Shown: positions 1-9,898, counted from the first letter of the stretch. The stretch is DNA of 64,000 bases from Streptoverticillium olivoreticuli subsp. olivoreticuli (GCF_003391135.1 NZ_CP031455.1:744001-808000); one strand, 5' to 3'. The notes: a model not told the origin generated them from the sequence alone. Numbers and translations: made by a program.

Positions 1-2
1 TC

Positions 3-137
3 ACCCCCGGCGAATCACACTCGGAGTTGGTCGACCGCCGACAGGGACATCGCCTCCGCGCACTGGAAGTGCTGTCCTCGGACGGGCGACGGCTGGACCC
101 CGACGACACCACCGTCCACAAGATCTCCACCCAGTGA
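3..137 (+). CDS. C-terminal end of an unidentified protein (cut by window edge)
   Basis: An open frame enters from the left edge and stops at TGA 135-137, giving about 44 residues ending in ...DDTTVHKISTQ. Third codon positions are almost all G or C, which matches coding DNA here. It converges on the histidine kinase gene that ends at 247. The fragment is too short to assign a family; it could also be a chance open frame. Confidence 0.4.
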   Translation, partial: TPGESHSELVDRRQGHRLRALEVLSSDGRRLDPDDTTVHKISTQ

Positions 138-246
138 CCCGAGCCGGAGACCCGGTGATGGCTCACACGTCCTCAGCCGGTACCCGATCGCCTGCGGTGT
201 CGCCTCCCAGGGGCCCTTGGCCAAGCCCTGGGCCCCGCCCGCCGGT

Positions 247-1614
247 TCAAGGTGTTCTCCGGGAACGCCTCCGTGCCGTCGGCCCATTCGAACCGCCCTG
301 GTCGTGGGGCGGGAGGTCGAAGCCGACCTCCGCGCCGCCGCCGTCCGCCGTGGCGGCGAAGACGGTTCCGGCGTCGGCCGCGATGATGTCGTACACGATG
401 GCCAGACCGAGACCGGAACCGGGCGTCGCCTGGGTCCGGGGGCCGCGGTAGAAGCGGTCGAAGACGGCGTGCTGCTCGCCGGGCGCGATGCCCGGGCCCT
501 GATCCCGTACGGCCAGCTTGCCCCCGCCGATGTGCACGGCGACCGGGGTGCCCTCGGGACTGAACTTCACCGCGTTGCTCAGCAGGTTGTCGATGCACCG
601 CTGGAGCGCGCGCGGCCGGGCACGCACCGGCACCGGCGGGTTCGCACCGTCCTCGATGACGAGGACGACGCGCCCGGTCCGCAGGCGGAAGCGCTGCGCG
701 CTGTCCTCCGCGGCGACGGCAAGGTCGACGGCCTCGGGCTCCTCTTCCGTGTAGCGGTCGGTGGCCAGCTCGACGAGCTCGCGCACCAGGTCATCGAGGG
801 CGGCGGTCTCGGTGACCAGGGTGGTGAGGATCTGCTCCTCGTCCTTGGGGTCGAGCCTGCCGCGCGCCCGCTGCAGCAACTCGGCGCTCCCGCGCACCGA
901 GGTGAGCGGCGTACGCAGCTCGTGGCTGGCGTCCTGGACCAGTTGCTGCTGCTGGGCGCGGGAGCGGCGCAGCGCGGCGAGCATGTGCTCGAAGCTGTAC
1001 GTCAGTTGGCCGATCTCGTCGGATCCGGCGGGCGGCAGCGGCGTGGCGAGGTCCTGCGTGGTGGTGATGCGCTGGGTGGTGACGGCCAGTCGGCGGACCG
1101 GCCGCAGGATCCGTCCCAGGACGAGCCAGCCGAGGAGCGCCGCGAAGCCGATGGCGGCCGCGGTGGTCCAGGAGATCCGCCACAGGAACTGGTCGTCGAC
1201 GCGCGCGGCGCCCTCGTAGCTCTGGCCGGCCATGACCGCCCCGCCGCCGGGCAGGGGTCTGGTCAGGGTGCCGTACTCGGTGCCGGAGACGACGACGTCC
1301 GCGCGGCTCTCTCCCTTCCCCGTCCGGGCCACGCGCAGCGCGTCCGGCGTGACCGGCAGGGCGTCCCGGCCGGGTGCCAGCGGTCTTACCGCCCCCTGGG
1401 CGGACACGACCTGCTCGAACGTGTCCGGCCGGGTGGGCGGGGTCCGGCCGGCGGCCAGGAGGGTGATGACGGTGTTGGTACGGTCGTCGAGCCCTCGCTC
1501 GAGCTCGTCGGCGACCAGGTTGCTCACGCCCCGGTACGACATGAAGGCGGCGAGGGAGATGGCGAGCGCGGCGGCCGCGGCGACGACGGCGGTGATCTTC
1601 GTACGGAGCATCAT
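247..1614 (-). CDS. Membrane sensor histidine kinase of an OmpR-type two-component system
   Basis: Autophosphorylating membrane sensor that passes phosphate to the response regulator encoded just upstream. The 455-residue product has an N-terminal membrane segment (about 7-24), an extracytoplasmic loop of about 120 residues, a second membrane segment (about 150-168) and a HAMP region. The H-box ASHELRTPL places the phospho-acceptor at His231. An N-box ([10 protein letters not shown]), a G1 box (DQGPGIA), an F-box (FDRFYRG) and a G2 box (GSGLGLAIV) complete the ATPase domain. The ATG at 1614 overlaps the regulator stop as ATGA, so the two are translationally coupled. The architecture is MprB-like. 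The stimulus cannot be read from the sequence. Confidence 0.93.
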   Translation of the reverse strand: MMLRTKITAVVAAAAALAISLAAFMSYRGVSNLVADELERGLDDRTNTVITLLAAGRTPPTRPDTFEQVVSAQGAVRPLAPGRDALPVTPDALRVARTGKGESRADVVVSGTEYGTLTRPLPGGGAVMAGQSYEGAARVDDQFLWRISWTTAAAIGFAALLGWLVLGRILRPVRRLAVTTQRITTTQDLATPLPPAGSDEIGQLTYSFEHMLAALRRSRAQQQQLVQDASHELRTPLTSVRGSAELLQRARGRLDPKDEEQILTTLVTETAALDDLVRELVELATDRYTEEEPEAVDLAVAAEDSAQRFRLRTGRVVLVIEDGANPPVPVRARPRALQRCIDNLLSNAVKFSPEGTPVAVHIGGGKLAVRDQGPGIAPGEQHAVFDRFYRGPRTQATPGSGLGLAIVYDIIAADAGTVFAATADGGGAEVGFDLPPHDQGGSNGPTARRRSRRTP

Positions 1615-2309
1615 GCGGGCCGGATCGTGTAGCCGACGTTGCGGACGGTGTGGATCAGCCGGGGCTCGCCTCCCTGCTCGGTCTTCTGGCGCAGGTAGCC
1701 GATGTAGACGTCGAGGGAGCGGGACGTGGTGTCGAAGTCGAAGCCCCAGATGCGCTCGTACATCTGCGACCGGCTGAGGACCACGCCCGGATGGCACAGC
1801 AGCAGTTCCAGTACGTCGAACTCGGTCTTCGTCAGGTCCAGCTGCCGCTCCCCGCGGAACGCCTGCCGGGACGCGGGGTCCAGGGTGAGGTCCCCGACTG
1901 TCAGGGCCCCGCTGTCCTCGGGCGGCTCGGTGCGCCGCAGCAGCGCGCGTATGCGGGCGAAGAGCTCCTCGGTCGCGAACGGCTTGGCGAGGTAGTCGTC
2001 GGCGCCCGCGTCGAGTCCCGCGACCCGGTCGCCCACCTCGTGCCGGGCCGTCAGGACCAGGACGGGCAGCCGGTCGCCGCGCCTGCGCAGCATCCGGCAC
2101 AGGCCGAGGCCGTCGAGGCCCGGCATGACCACGTCCACCACCGCCAGGTCGGGCCGCTCCTGTCCCAGGAGGCCGAGGGCCTCCAGGCCGTCGGAGGCCA
2201 TCAGCACCCGGTAGCCCTCGAAGCGCAGCAGCTGGTCCAGGGTGCTGCGCACTCCCGGGTCGTCCTCGACGACCATCACCGTCCGGCGGTGCCCCGTTTC
2301 ATCGGTCAT
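1611..2309 (-). CDS. OmpR/PhoB-family response regulator
   Basis: DNA-binding response regulator of 232 residues, partner of the kinase encoded immediately downstream. The receiver domain has the acidic pocket VVEDD near residue 15, the phospho-acceptor Asp59 in [11 protein letters not shown], and the conserved Lys109 in YLAKPF. The C-terminal half is a winged helix typical of OmpR proteins ([13 protein letters not shown]..., then [12 protein letters not shown], then RNVGYTIR). It is the first gene of the pair and shares an ATGA overlap with the kinase. The neighbouring secreted peptidase lies about 45 bp downstream of its start on the same strand and could be a target, but that is inference only. 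Confidence 0.94.
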   Translation of the reverse strand: MTDETGHRRTVMVVEDDPGVRSTLDQLLRFEGYRVLMASDGLEALGLLGQERPDLAVVDVVMPGLDGLGLCRMLRRRGDRLPVLVLTARHEVGDRVAGLDAGADDYLAKPFATEELFARIRALLRRTEPPEDSGALTVGDLTLDPASRQAFRGERQLDLTKTEFDVLELLLCHPGVVLSRSQMYERIWGFDFDTTSRSLDVYIGYLRQKTEQGGEPRLIHTVRNVGYTIRPA

Positions 2310-2354
2310 GTGATCATCTTCGTCGGTGGTGGAAGCGGTCAGGGCACCGGCCCG

Positions 2355-3896
2355 TCAGCCGCGGACCGGAGTGACGGCGATCGGCGGGAGGGTGCGCAGG
2401 CAGGAGGTGTCGCCCGGCTCGCCGGTGCGGAGGAAGTGCGAGGAGACCCCGGTGACGCAGCGGCTCAGCTCCAGCTCGGGCACGTGCCCCATGTTGCGGA
2501 CCGAGAAGTACCGGCTGTTGCGGAACTGCTCGGCAGCCTTCTTCCCGCTCACCTCGGGCGTGTTGGCGTCGAGGTCGCCGGAGAGGACGAGGACCGGGAC
2601 GTCCGGCAGCTCGAGCTTCGTGGGCTGCGGGTCAGGGGTGTTCTCACGCGGCCAGCCGATGCACACGTCGCCGGCGTCCGTGGTGCCCTCGGTGAAGCCC
2701 TTGGCGCTGAACGCCCCGTGCTCACCGGGGCGTACGGCGGCCAGCGCGGCGTTGTACTGGCTCCACCGCTCGGACAGCGGCGCGTCCTTCGACCAGGCCT
2801 TGCGGTAGTCGTTGCAGGTGACCGCGATGTACGGCGCCTGGTCCACCGTGCTGCCCGTCTTCCCCTCCTCCTGGACCAACGTCCGCAGCGGCGCGGCATC
2901 GCCCTTCACGAAGCGGTCGAGGGCGTGGGGCAGTTGGCCGAGCAGCGAGGGCTTGTCCGGCTCGAGGCCGACCTGGCTGCTGGCCGCCTCGAACATCAGG
3001 TTGGCGAGCTTGTCCTCGGTGAACCGCTTCTTGTAGACGCCGTGTCCGGTGGTGATCGGCACCGTCATGGGCTCGGCGCGCAGCCGCGCGGCCGTGGTGG
3101 CCAGGTCCCGCACGGCCTGCTTGCCGTCACATGCGACGGGGACGCTGCGCTCGCACACCCGGTGCAGGTTCGACGAGACCGCCTGGGCGCTGGGCCGCCC
3201 CAGCGGGTCGAGCTCGAGGGGGTAGGCGCCGGACAGGACGATGGAGCGCACGCGCTCGGGGTGGCGGGAGGCGTACACCGGCATCAGGTACGTGCCGTAG
3301 GACAGCCCGTACAGGCTGAGCTTCGGTACGCCGAGGTGGGCGCGGATCGCGTCGATGTCGTCGGCGGTGGCCGCCGAGGTGTATCCGGCGGCCTTGGGCC
3401 CGAGGTTCTTGGCGCACCGTTCGACCGCGGCCCGCTGCTGGGCCCGCGTGCCGAAGCGGTACTCGGCGTCGGTGACCCCGCACGGGACCGGCTGCGACTT
3501 CCCGGTGCCGCGCGGGTCGACGAGCAGCAGGTCGTGGTCCTTCAGCATGCCCTCCAGGCCCCAGGCGAACCCCTCGGCCTTGTCGATCGAGGTCTCGCCC
3601 GGGCCGCCCGGATTGACGGCGACGGTGCCCTTGGCGGGGCCGGGCGCGCTGTGGCGTACGACCGCGTAACTCACCTTGACCTTGCCGAGCTCCGGCTTCC
3701 CCGCGACGAGCGGGCGGTCCAGCCGGCCGCAGTCGACCTGGTACCCGCCCACGGTCGGGCACCAGGCGGGTGCCACCGTGGCCGCGGGCCCCTTCGCGGG
3801 CACCGCGGCGGCGGTCGCGGTCGGCAGCACCGAGGCCGTCACCGCCATCATGCTCACAGCCAGCCCCGCACGCCGCGCCGTTCTCTTGTACGTCAT
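2355..3896 (-). CDS. Secreted tripeptidyl aminopeptidase-type alpha/beta hydrolase (Tap/SlpD/SlpE-like, S33)
   Basis: Predicted extracellular serine peptidase that removes tripeptides or other short peptides from substrate N-termini. The chosen ATG (3896) follows a good ribosome site (GAGGAGAGG). It opens with a signal peptide: basic MTYKRTARRAG, a hydrophobic stretch, and a likely signal peptidase cut after TATAAA near residue 30. The oxyanion region NPGGPG is at about 95-100 and the nucleophile elbow GLSYG contains Ser199. The acid is probably in LSGDLDANTP and the His in NMGHVPEL, within a TAP-like C-terminal domain. At 513 residues it matches the family length. A longer frame upstream lacks a ribosome site and would bury the signal peptide. 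Confidence 0.9.
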   Translation of the reverse strand: MTYKRTARRAGLAVSMMAVTASVLPTATAAAVPAKGPAATVAPAWCPTVGGYQVDCGRLDRPLVAGKPELGKVKVSYAVVRHSAPGPAKGTVAVNPGGPGETSIDKAEGFAWGLEGMLKDHDLLLVDPRGTGKSQPVPCGVTDAEYRFGTRAQQRAAVERCAKNLGPKAAGYTSAATADDIDAIRAHLGVPKLSLYGLSYGTYLMPVYASRHPERVRSIVLSGAYPLELDPLGRPSAQAVSSNLHRVCERSVPVACDGKQAVRDLATTAARLRAEPMTVPITTGHGVYKKRFTEDKLANLMFEAASSQVGLEPDKPSLLGQLPHALDRFVKGDAAPLRTLVQEEGKTGSTVDQAPYIAVTCNDYRKAWSKDAPLSERWSQYNAALAAVRPGEHGAFSAKGFTEGTTDAGDVCIGWPRENTPDPQPTKLELPDVPVLVLSGDLDANTPEVSGKKAAEQFRNSRYFSVRNMGHVPELELSRCVTGVSSHFLRTGEPGDTSCLRTLPPIAVTPVRG

Positions 3897-4149
3897 TGCC
3901 CTCTCCTCTGCCTCGGGTTCCTCGGACTTCCCGGATCCCCCGGTGTTCCTCGGTTGCGGGCACAACGTTGCCGGGCGTACTTCGCAGGCACGGCAGAGCG
4001 ACGGCAAAAGCGTGTAAGAAACCGGAGCGGTGCGTCAGAGGTCGTTCGGTGGTGGACCGTCAGCTCCGCTGGCCGGCCTTGCCGACCCGGACGCGTGACG
4101 GACGATCTTGCGGGCATCATGGGAGTCCGATCTTGAAGGAGTGACGCCC

Positions 4150-4527
4150 GTGAGACTGGTCTGCGACCCCGCATACGACGAAGTGGATCTCTCCGCGTCG
4201 GCGGAAGAACTGAACCGCCTGGCAGACGCGGTGGCCCAGGGCGAGGGGCTGCTCACCTCTTCGCCGGGCGGCGATGGCCTGGCGGGGGTCGAGGTCAAGA
4301 ACGCTCCCGGCCCCGGGGTCCTTGTCCACCTGGACTCCGAGCGGCAGTTCCTTGTGATCAGCGGTGACTCCACCGGCAGGTCGGTGCTCGCGGACAATCT
4401 GCGCGGCATGGCCTCTGCCGAGGACGGCGGTCACCTCCACGTCGAGTACCCCGGGCACGACTACCTCGTTGAGGGGTCGGTGCCGTTGGTGGTCAACAGC
4501 CCGCACGGGGGCATGCCAACCCGGTGA
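4150..4527 (+). CDS. Small Imm32-like immunity family protein
   Basis: A 125-residue acidic, cytosolic protein with no signal peptide. The GTG at 4150 sits 8 nt after AAGGAG (4136-4141); GTG at 4141 is an alternative. The pattern (VCDPAYDEVDLSASAEELNRLADAV at the start, then GVLVHLDSERQFLVISGD and later HVEYPGHDYL) resembles small Streptomyces proteins assigned to the Imm32 family of polymorphic toxin immunity proteins. No toxin gene is adjacent, so it may be an orphan immunity gene or a family member with another role. The assignment rests on recalled pattern similarity and is moderate at best. Confidence 0.6.
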   Translation: MRLVCDPAYDEVDLSASAEELNRLADAVAQGEGLLTSSPGGDGLAGVEVKNAPGPGVLVHLDSERQFLVISGDSTGRSVLADNLRGMASAEDGGHLHVEYPGHDYLVEGSVPLVVNSPHGGMPTR

Positions 4528-4530
4528 GCT

Positions 4531-4700
4531 GGTGGCTGCTCGATGCGATCAGTGACGCAGGCAACCAGCTACCGGATGACCGGTCTTGTTGTTGCGCCAG
4601 ATCCCGGCGGCCATCGCCAGGACCCGCTGGGCCACCTGGATGGCGACGACCCCCGAAGGTTCGACCGCCGTGTTCCTCCAGGTCGAGTCGGCCCTTGAAA
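4531..4700 (-). pseudogene. Frameshifted C-terminal remnant of an IS transposase
   Basis: Read on the minus strand, the DNA encodes GRLDLEEHGGRTFGG, then in a second frame VAIQVAQRVLAMAAGIWRNN followed by KTGHPVA, then in the first frame again SLIA. Joined together this resembles the C-terminus common in Streptomyces DDE transposases (LDLE.HGGRT...V..RVLA..A.IWHN..TG.P..RSLIAYDH). At least two frameshifts and the missing N-terminal part make it nonfunctional. No inverted repeats or target duplication could be seen. It marks an old insertion between the immunity-like gene and the lipoprotein gene and fills this gap. Confidence 0.65.
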
Positions 4701-4773
4701 GAGCTCGGGCTGGGCCGCCGAGATCGAACGCACAACGCCCAGGGGCTCACCGCCCGCTGAACCCGCCGGTACT

Positions 4774-5535
4774 CTACGGGCGGCGAGGCACGGTGTAGTA
4801 ATGGTGCGCGGATGAGCCCATCCGCGTGCCGATCTCGAAGACCAGCACGACACCGTACTCGGTGCGCGTTGCATGGACAGTCGCTGCCGGACTTGGGGTG
4901 AGTTCGCAGCGGAAGTAAGCGTATCCGGCCGGTGGGCACGGGCGTGCTTCATCGACCAGCTGGTGGGGCGCAAGGTCCCAGTTGATCCGCAGGCCAGGGG
5001 ATTCGAGTTCCGGTATGGACATCAGAGCTCCGTCCGGGTACCGGCCATGGTTGCGGTAGTAGTCCAGCGCGTAACGCACCGATCCGCCGGCATACGGCAC
5101 GTCTTCACCATGCTCGTCCTGGTGACCCCAGTTCGCGATGGCAGCAGCGCGGATCCTGGGGAGCACTTCGACGATGTCGCCCCGGACGCCGAAGTAGGCG
5201 GCGGCCTCCATGTCACAGACGAGGGTGTGCTGAGGATCGTCCGAGCCCCAGAGAGCTTGTGAGGCAGGTCCGGCACACGTGTCCATGAAGCGGGTCAGCA
5301 CATGATGAACGCCGGTCACGGAGCCCAGGCGGCCTATCGACTCCCGTATCTTCCGCTCTTCCTGCGCCCTTCTGGACTGGGCCTTCTCCGATGCGGCCAG
5401 GAAGCGCAGTTTCTGGTCATCGGTCTCCTGTGAACAGGCCGTGATCGACACCAGCATTGTCAGCGAGAGCAGCAACCCGCATGCCTGCCCGCAACGCCCA
5501 CGCCCGCATAACCTGCGCCAATCGATTCCCACCAT
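4774..5535 (-). CDS. Putative lipoprotein of unknown function
   Basis: A 253-residue protein with a basic N-terminus, a hydrophobic stretch (CGLLLSLTMLVSITAC) and a lipobox-like ITAC ending at a Cys, so it is probably exported and lipid-anchored outside the membrane. A charged helical stretch follows (KAQSRRAQEERKIRESI). The rest has no motif I recognise. ATG 5535 follows a weak GGGGGA ribosome site; an upstream in-frame start would extend it by 27 residues. The gene contains a TTA leucine codon (5511-5509), so its translation may depend on the developmental tRNA encoded by bldA. Confidence 0.7.
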   Translation of the reverse strand: MVGIDWRRLCGRGRCGQACGLLLSLTMLVSITACSQETDDQKLRFLAASEKAQSRRAQEERKIRESIGRLGSVTGVHHVLTRFMDTCAGPASQALWGSDDPQHTLVCDMEAAAYFGVRGDIVEVLPRIRAAAIANWGHQDEHGEDVPYAGGSVRYALDYYRNHGRYPDGALMSIPELESPGLRINWDLAPHQLVDEARPCPPAGYAYFRCELTPSPAATVHATRTEYGVVLVFEIGTRMGSSAHHYYTVPRRP

Positions 5536-5658
5536 GACCGTTCCCCCACCATGTGGGCCCCTAGACGGGCCAGCAGCTGTGTTCTGATTCGCCTCACCAC
5601 CGACAAGGCCATCCACCCTACGCCGGCCTTGGCTCTGGCGTGGGAGAGTCGGGCAGTG

Positions 5659-6597
5659 TCAGTGGGCGTGGGGATCGTTCCCGGGGTGTGCCTCCGCTCG
5701 GAGCGACTGCCGTTGCCGCCAGGTCCCGGGCGGCTCGCCGTGGTGGCGTCGGAAAGCGGCCGCGAACGCGTAGGGCGACGTGTAGCCGACGGTGCGGGCG
5801 ATGGCCGTCATGCCGATGTCGCCGGTGCGCAGGTGGTCGCGGGCGAGAGTCATCCGCCAGTCGGTCAAGTACTGCATGGGCGTCCGGCCGAGGGCGTCGC
5901 GGAAGGTGCGTGCGAAGGCCGCCCGGGACAGGCCGCTGATCGCGGCGAGTTCGGGAACCGACCAGGGATGGCCGGCGTTCTCGTGCATCGCCTGCAGAGC
6001 AGCCTTCAACCGGGGGTCCGTGGACGCCTGGTACCAGCGGGGTGCGGTCGGGCTGCGGCGGAAGTCGTTGCGGATGGCGAGCACCAGGAGGACGTCGAGG
6101 AGCCGGTCCAGCACGATGGACCGGCCGGGTTCAGGGGTGGCCAGCTCGTGCGACAGCAGCGCGATCACGTCCCGCAGCGGATCGCCGACCGCCGCCGACA
6201 GGGTCAGTACCTGCGGCAGTGCCTCCAGCAGCCCGCTGCCGATGTCGCCCGAGAACCGGTAGGCACCGCAGAGGAAGACCGTCGCCCGAGGGTCCTCGGA
6301 CTCCCCGTCGTGGGCGTGCCGGGCCCGGAATTCCTCCGGTTCGAGGCAGGCGGCGCCCGGCTCGTGCCCGATGTGGTGATCGGGGCCGCCGCGGACGAGC
6401 GTCACCTCCCCCGGCACGAGTTCCACCGCGCTGCCGGGGTCGTCGAGCCACAGCCATCCCCTGCCCCGGACGACGGTGTGCACGGCCAGTTGGATCGAAC
6501 CGGCCAGCCGCAGCCCCCACGGCGGCTCGGCCACCGTCCGGGCGAAGACGGCGCCGGAGGCCCGTGCCCGCGCAAGGTGATCCTGCAGTATGTCCAC
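5659..6597 (-). CDS. AraC-family transcriptional regulator with N-terminal cupin domain
   Basis: A 312-residue regulator. The N-terminal half looks like an AraC cupin-type ligand domain. The C-terminal roughly 100 residues carry two helix-turn-helix units (WSVPELAAISGLSRAAFARTF and GMTAIARTVGYTSPYAFAAAF) followed by the family signature HHGEPPGTWR. It starts with GTG at 6597. It is transcribed divergently from the NmrA-like gene at 6709, and the shared region holds a palindrome (6658-6686), so it probably controls that oxidoreductase and SnoaL pair. This arrangement is common for small redox operons. Confidence 0.9.
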   Translation of the reverse strand: MDILQDHLARARASGAVFARTVAEPPWGLRLAGSIQLAVHTVVRGRGWLWLDDPGSAVELVPGEVTLVRGGPDHHIGHEPGAACLEPEEFRARHAHDGESEDPRATVFLCGAYRFSGDIGSGLLEALPQVLTLSAAVGDPLRDVIALLSHELATPEPGRSIVLDRLLDVLLVLAIRNDFRRSPTAPRWYQASTDPRLKAALQAMHENAGHPWSVPELAAISGLSRAAFARTFRDALGRTPMQYLTDWRMTLARDHLRTGDIGMTAIARTVGYTSPYAFAAAFRRHHGEPPGTWRQRQSLRAEAHPGNDPHAH

Positions 6598-6657
6598 GCG
6601 ATCAGTATCAGCGAGACAACCACGCTGGGCACAGGTCCGAGCGTTTGACGTAAAAGA

Positions 6658-6686
6658 ATGAGCGATGCGCGCATTGATTCACTCAT
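6658..6686. promoter_or_regulatory. Palindromic operator candidate between AraC and NmrA-like genes
   Basis: A perfect 10-bp palindrome ATGCGCGCAT (6665-6674) is flanked by a second inverted pair ATGAG (6658-6662) and CTCAT (6682-6686). It lies 22 bp before the NmrA-like start and about 60 bp from the AraC start, a sensible place for a regulator site. Binding is inferred. Confidence 0.4.
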
Positions 6687-6708
6687 GGAGCGCTCTCACG
6701 ATTGATCC

Positions 6709-7563
6709 ATGACTGGATCACCGCAGACCGCACTCGTCCTCGGCGGCACCGGGCGGACCGGCTCGCTCGTGGCGAGGAAGCTCGCCGAGCGGGGACTGGG
6801 TGCCCGCACCGCGGCGCGCCACGGCGCCGACGTGCTGTTCGACTGGGACGACCCGACCACCCACCCCGGTGCCCTCGTCGGCGTCGACCGGCTCTACCTC
6901 GTCACACCCGTCCTGCAGGTCACCTACGCCGACCGGGTGGCCGCCTTCCTCGACCTCGCCGAAGCCGCAGGGGTGCACCACGTCACGTACCTCAGCACCT
7001 ACGGCGGCGACCAGGCGCCACCGGAGGTCGACATCAAGTCCGTAGAAGTCGGCCTCGCCGTCCGAGGGGCCATCACGCATTCCATCCTGCGCCCGGCATG
7101 GGTGATGCAGAACTTCAGCGACCCGCATCTGCCGGTCGTCGACGGGGTGATCACGGTACCGACCGGCGGCGGCACGGAAGCCTTCGTCGACGCGGCCGAC
7201 ATCGCCGCAGTCGCGGTCGAGACGCTGCTCACCCCCGAGGCCCACGCCGGCGCGCAGTACGCACCCACCGGCCCGCAGGCTCTCACGGTCGGCGAAGTCG
7301 CCGACGCCATCGCCTCCGTGACCAACCGGCCCGTCAGGCACCACGACATCGAACCCGGCGCGTGGATCGGCGGTGCGGTCGCGGCCGGCCTCGTTCCCGC
7401 CGACTACGCGGTGATGCTCAGCTGGCTGACCGGCAGCATCATCTCCGGTAACGGCTCCACGCCCAACGATGACATCGAGAAGGTCACCGGCCGGCCACCG
7501 GCCGCCTTCCACGACTTCGCCCGGCGCAACGTCCGCGCCTGGACCTCCCCGGCGGCCCGGTGA
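6709..7563 (+). CDS. NmrA-like NAD(P)-binding oxidoreductase
   Basis: A 284-residue Rossmann-fold protein of the atypical short-chain dehydrogenase/NmrA group. The dinucleotide loop is near the N-terminus (ALVLGGTGRTGSLVARKL), followed by YLVTPVLQ and later HVTYLSTYGGDQ. No ribosome site stands out; GGAG at 6687-6690 is too far away. It overlaps the SnoaL-like gene at GTGA, so the pair is co-translated, and it is divergent from an AraC regulator. Members act as NAD(P)H-dependent reductases or redox sensors; the substrate is unknown. Confidence 0.85.
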   Translation: MTGSPQTALVLGGTGRTGSLVARKLAERGLGARTAARHGADVLFDWDDPTTHPGALVGVDRLYLVTPVLQVTYADRVAAFLDLAEAAGVHHVTYLSTYGGDQAPPEVDIKSVEVGLAVRGAITHSILRPAWVMQNFSDPHLPVVDGVITVPTGGGTEAFVDAADIAAVAVETLLTPEAHAGAQYAPTGPQALTVGEVADAIASVTNRPVRHHDIEPGAWIGGAVAAGLVPADYAVMLSWLTGSIISGNGSTPNDDIEKVTGRPPAAFHDFARRNVRAWTSPAAR

Positions 7564-8006
7564 CCATGCCCACCAACAACATCAAGGACTTCGCGGCACT
7601 GGACCCGTTCTTCCGGATCATCGGCGAGGGTCTGGCGGGCCTCGTCGACGGTGAGCACTTCTTCGACCTCCTGGCCGAGGACGTGGTCGTCGAATACGTG
7701 ATCTCCGTACCCGGCTATCCGCACCGGGTCCAGGGACGCCGGGCGGTTGCCGACCTGTACCGCGGCTACGGCGACATCATGGTCCTGCACAGCGCGGGCG
7801 AACTGGCCGTCCACCGCGATCCCGAGACATCCGTGGTCGTACTGGAGTACGCGGTGCACGGACGGGCAGTCCACACCGGACGGGCCTACGACAACCACTT
7901 CGTCTCCGTGATCACCGTCAAGAACCGCAAGGTGACGCACTGGCGGGACTACATGAACCCCGTTGCCGTCTTCCAGGCCATCGGATGGCCGACGGAGGAG
8001 CGCTGA
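7560..8006 (+). CDS. SnoaL-like / NTF2-fold protein
   Basis: A small cytosolic protein (148 residues from GTG 7560, 146 from ATG 7566) with the NTF2-like pattern of SnoaL-type proteins: an N-terminal helix region (FFRIIGEGLAGLVDGEHFFDLLAEDVVVEY), a beta-rich middle, and the C-terminal signature KVTHWRDYMNPVAVF. Such folds serve as polyketide cyclases, isomerases, or simple small-molecule binding proteins. The GTG overlaps the NmrA-like stop, which favours coupling and the earlier start; ATG 7566 is also possible. Function probably follows its oxidoreductase partner. Confidence 0.82.
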   Translation: MTMPTNNIKDFAALDPFFRIIGEGLAGLVDGEHFFDLLAEDVVVEYVISVPGYPHRVQGRRAVADLYRGYGDIMVLHSAGELAVHRDPETSVVVLEYAVHGRAVHTGRAYDNHFVSVITVKNRKVTHWRDYMNPVAVFQAIGWPTEER

Positions 8007-8432
8007 AGGAGAGAAGAGCTCGAACCTGCCGAACAAACCAGTGAAGCTTCCCGGGTGGGGCTGCGCTGCGCCAGGCCAATGTCCGAGAACTCGATGTGCG
8101 CCGGGAGGCGCAGACGCAGACGTCACCCACGCTGCACTCGCACGGCCCGGAACACGCGTCGGACGCCGACAGGAAACAGACCGATCGAGCTTACGATTCC
8201 ACGGGAGCGCGCATTCGAATCCCTCGTCTCCACCACTCCTCGGAAAGTTCAACGGATACCCAGGTACGACACACGCGCCGCCGCAAACCCCCAGGCGAAC
8301 AACCTCAACCGTGTTTTCAGCAGGCGCAGTTGTCTTGCCGGGTTGTGTTCCACTTCCGGCACGCCGTAGCCGAGGCTCACCTCATCGGGTTTTCATACTT
8401 ATCGCCGAGATGTTCATGGCGAAAGGAAACCC
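8007..8432. promoter_or_regulatory. Gene-free leader region upstream of the encapsulin operon
   Basis: No convincing gene lies in these 426 bp. The end holds a good ribosome site (GAAAGGA) for the encapsulin start at 8433. An eight-codon ORF (ATG at 8410) ends in an ATGA overlap with that start. The promoter of the encapsulin/2-methylisoborneol operon must lie here, but I could not pick reliable -35 and -10 boxes. Confidence 0.4.
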
Positions 8433-9848
8433 ATGACGACACCAACAGAACAGCAACAGGCAGAACAGCAAGCACAGTTGAGCCTCAGCACGGCAGCCGC
8501 CCGCAATCTGGCGACAACCACCAAGTCCGTACCGCAGATGCAGGGCATCAGCTCGCGCTGGGTGACCCGCATGCTGCCCTGGAACGAAGTCACCGCCGGT
8601 ACATACCGGGTCAACCGGCGGCTGACCTACACCGTGGGGCGAGGACGGGTGAGTTTCGTCAAGACCGGCGCAGAAGTCCGCGTCGTGGCGTCCACGCTCA
8701 CCGAAGTGCCTCCACTGCGCGGCTTCCAGGAGGAGAGCCTCCTGACGGAACTGGCCTCGCGTTTCACCCAGCGGGACTTCGAACAGGGCGACGTACTCGT
8801 CGAGGCCGGGCAGCCGATCGAAGAGGTCTTCCTCGTCGCCCACGGCAAACTCAGCAGGATCGGTTCCGGCAAGTACGGCGAACCCACGGTGCTCGGTACC
8901 GTCGCCGACGGTGACCACCTCGGCGAAGAGGCCCTCCGGCAGGACGAGCCGGTCTGGGGACACACGGTCAAGGCCACCACCAACGGCACTGTCCTTGCCC
9001 TGCCCTGGGCGGCCTTCCGGCAACTCCTCTACCGCTCCGAGGCGCTGCGCGGCCACATCGACAGCTACCTCACCACCCACCAGCAGTCGGTCAACAAGAA
9101 GGGCGAGGCCGACGTCGAGCTGGCCTCGGGCCACGTGGGCGAGCCCGAACTCCCCGGCACCTTCGTCAACTACGACCTCACGCCCCGCGAGTTCGAGCTG
9201 AGCGTCGCGCAGACCGTGCTCCGCGTTCACAGCAGGGTCGCCGACCTCTACAACGACCCGATGGACCAGGTCGAACAACAGCTGCGGCTCACCATCGAGG
9301 CGCTCCGCGAGCGCCAGGAGCACGAGCTCGTCAACAACCGCGAGTTCGGGCTGCTCCACAACGCCGACTACGACCAGCGCATCTCCACCCGCTCCGGCCC
9401 GCCCACCCCTGACGACCTCGACGATCTGCTGTGCATGCGCCGCAGCACCCGGATGATGCTCGCCCACCCACGCGCCATCGCCGCGTTCGGCCGCGAGTGC
9501 AACAAGCGCGGGATCTACCCCGACGGTGTCGAGGTCAACGGACACCTGCTGCCCGCCTGGCGGGGCGTGCCGATCTTCCCCTGCGGCAAGATCCCCATCA
9601 ACGGCGGAGGCCACAACATCTCCTCCATCCTCGCCCTGCGCACCGGCGAGGAGGACCAGGGCGTCATCGGCCTCCGCAAGACCGGGCTCCCCGACGAGTA
9701 CGAACCCGGTCTCAACGTACGGTTCATGGGCATCAACGACCAGGCCGTCATCTCCTACCTCGTCAGCACCTACTACTCGGCAGCCGTCCTGGTCCCCGAT
9801 GCCATCGGCCTGCTCGAGAACGTCGAGGTCTCCCGTCACCGCGACTGA
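8433..9848 (+). CDS. Family 2B encapsulin nanocompartment shell protein with cyclic-nucleotide-binding-like domain
   Basis: A 471-residue shell protein expected to self-assemble into a protein nanocompartment that houses the terpene cyclase encoded next. Family 2B shells combine an HK97-type capsid fold with an inserted cNMP-binding-like domain. Here that domain spans about residues 100-220 ([42 protein letters not shown]). The capsid part follows ([20 protein letters not shown]..., then [21 protein letters not shown], then [27 protein letters not shown]). The gene order shell, 2-methylisoborneol synthase, methyltransferase matches known Streptomyces loci. Whether the nucleotide site is functional cannot be judged. 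A good ribosome site precedes ATG 8433. Confidence 0.93.
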   Translation: MTTPTEQQQAEQQAQLSLSTAAARNLATTTKSVPQMQGISSRWVTRMLPWNEVTAGTYRVNRRLTYTVGRGRVSFVKTGAEVRVVASTLTEVPPLRGFQEESLLTELASRFTQRDFEQGDVLVEAGQPIEEVFLVAHGKLSRIGSGKYGEPTVLGTVADGDHLGEEALRQDEPVWGHTVKATTNGTVLALPWAAFRQLLYRSEALRGHIDSYLTTHQQSVNKKGEADVELASGHVGEPELPGTFVNYDLTPREFELSVAQTVLRVHSRVADLYNDPMDQVEQQLRLTIEALRERQEHELVNNREFGLLHNADYDQRISTRSGPPTPDDLDDLLCMRRSTRMMLAHPRAIAAFGRECNKRGIYPDGVEVNGHLLPAWRGVPIFPCGKIPINGGGHNISSILALRTGEEDQGVIGLRKTGLPDEYEPGLNVRFMGINDQAVISYLVSTYYSAAVLVPDAIGLLENVEVSRHRD

Positions 9849-9898
9849 ACCGTCCGCCGCCTCACGGTTCCGGCGAGCGAGAACGTAAGGAGACCCGG

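Noticed and set aside
8410..8436. Eight-codon ORF overlapping the encapsulin start
   Set aside because: It ends in ATGA, but its ribosome site is poor and the length is trivial; likely chance.
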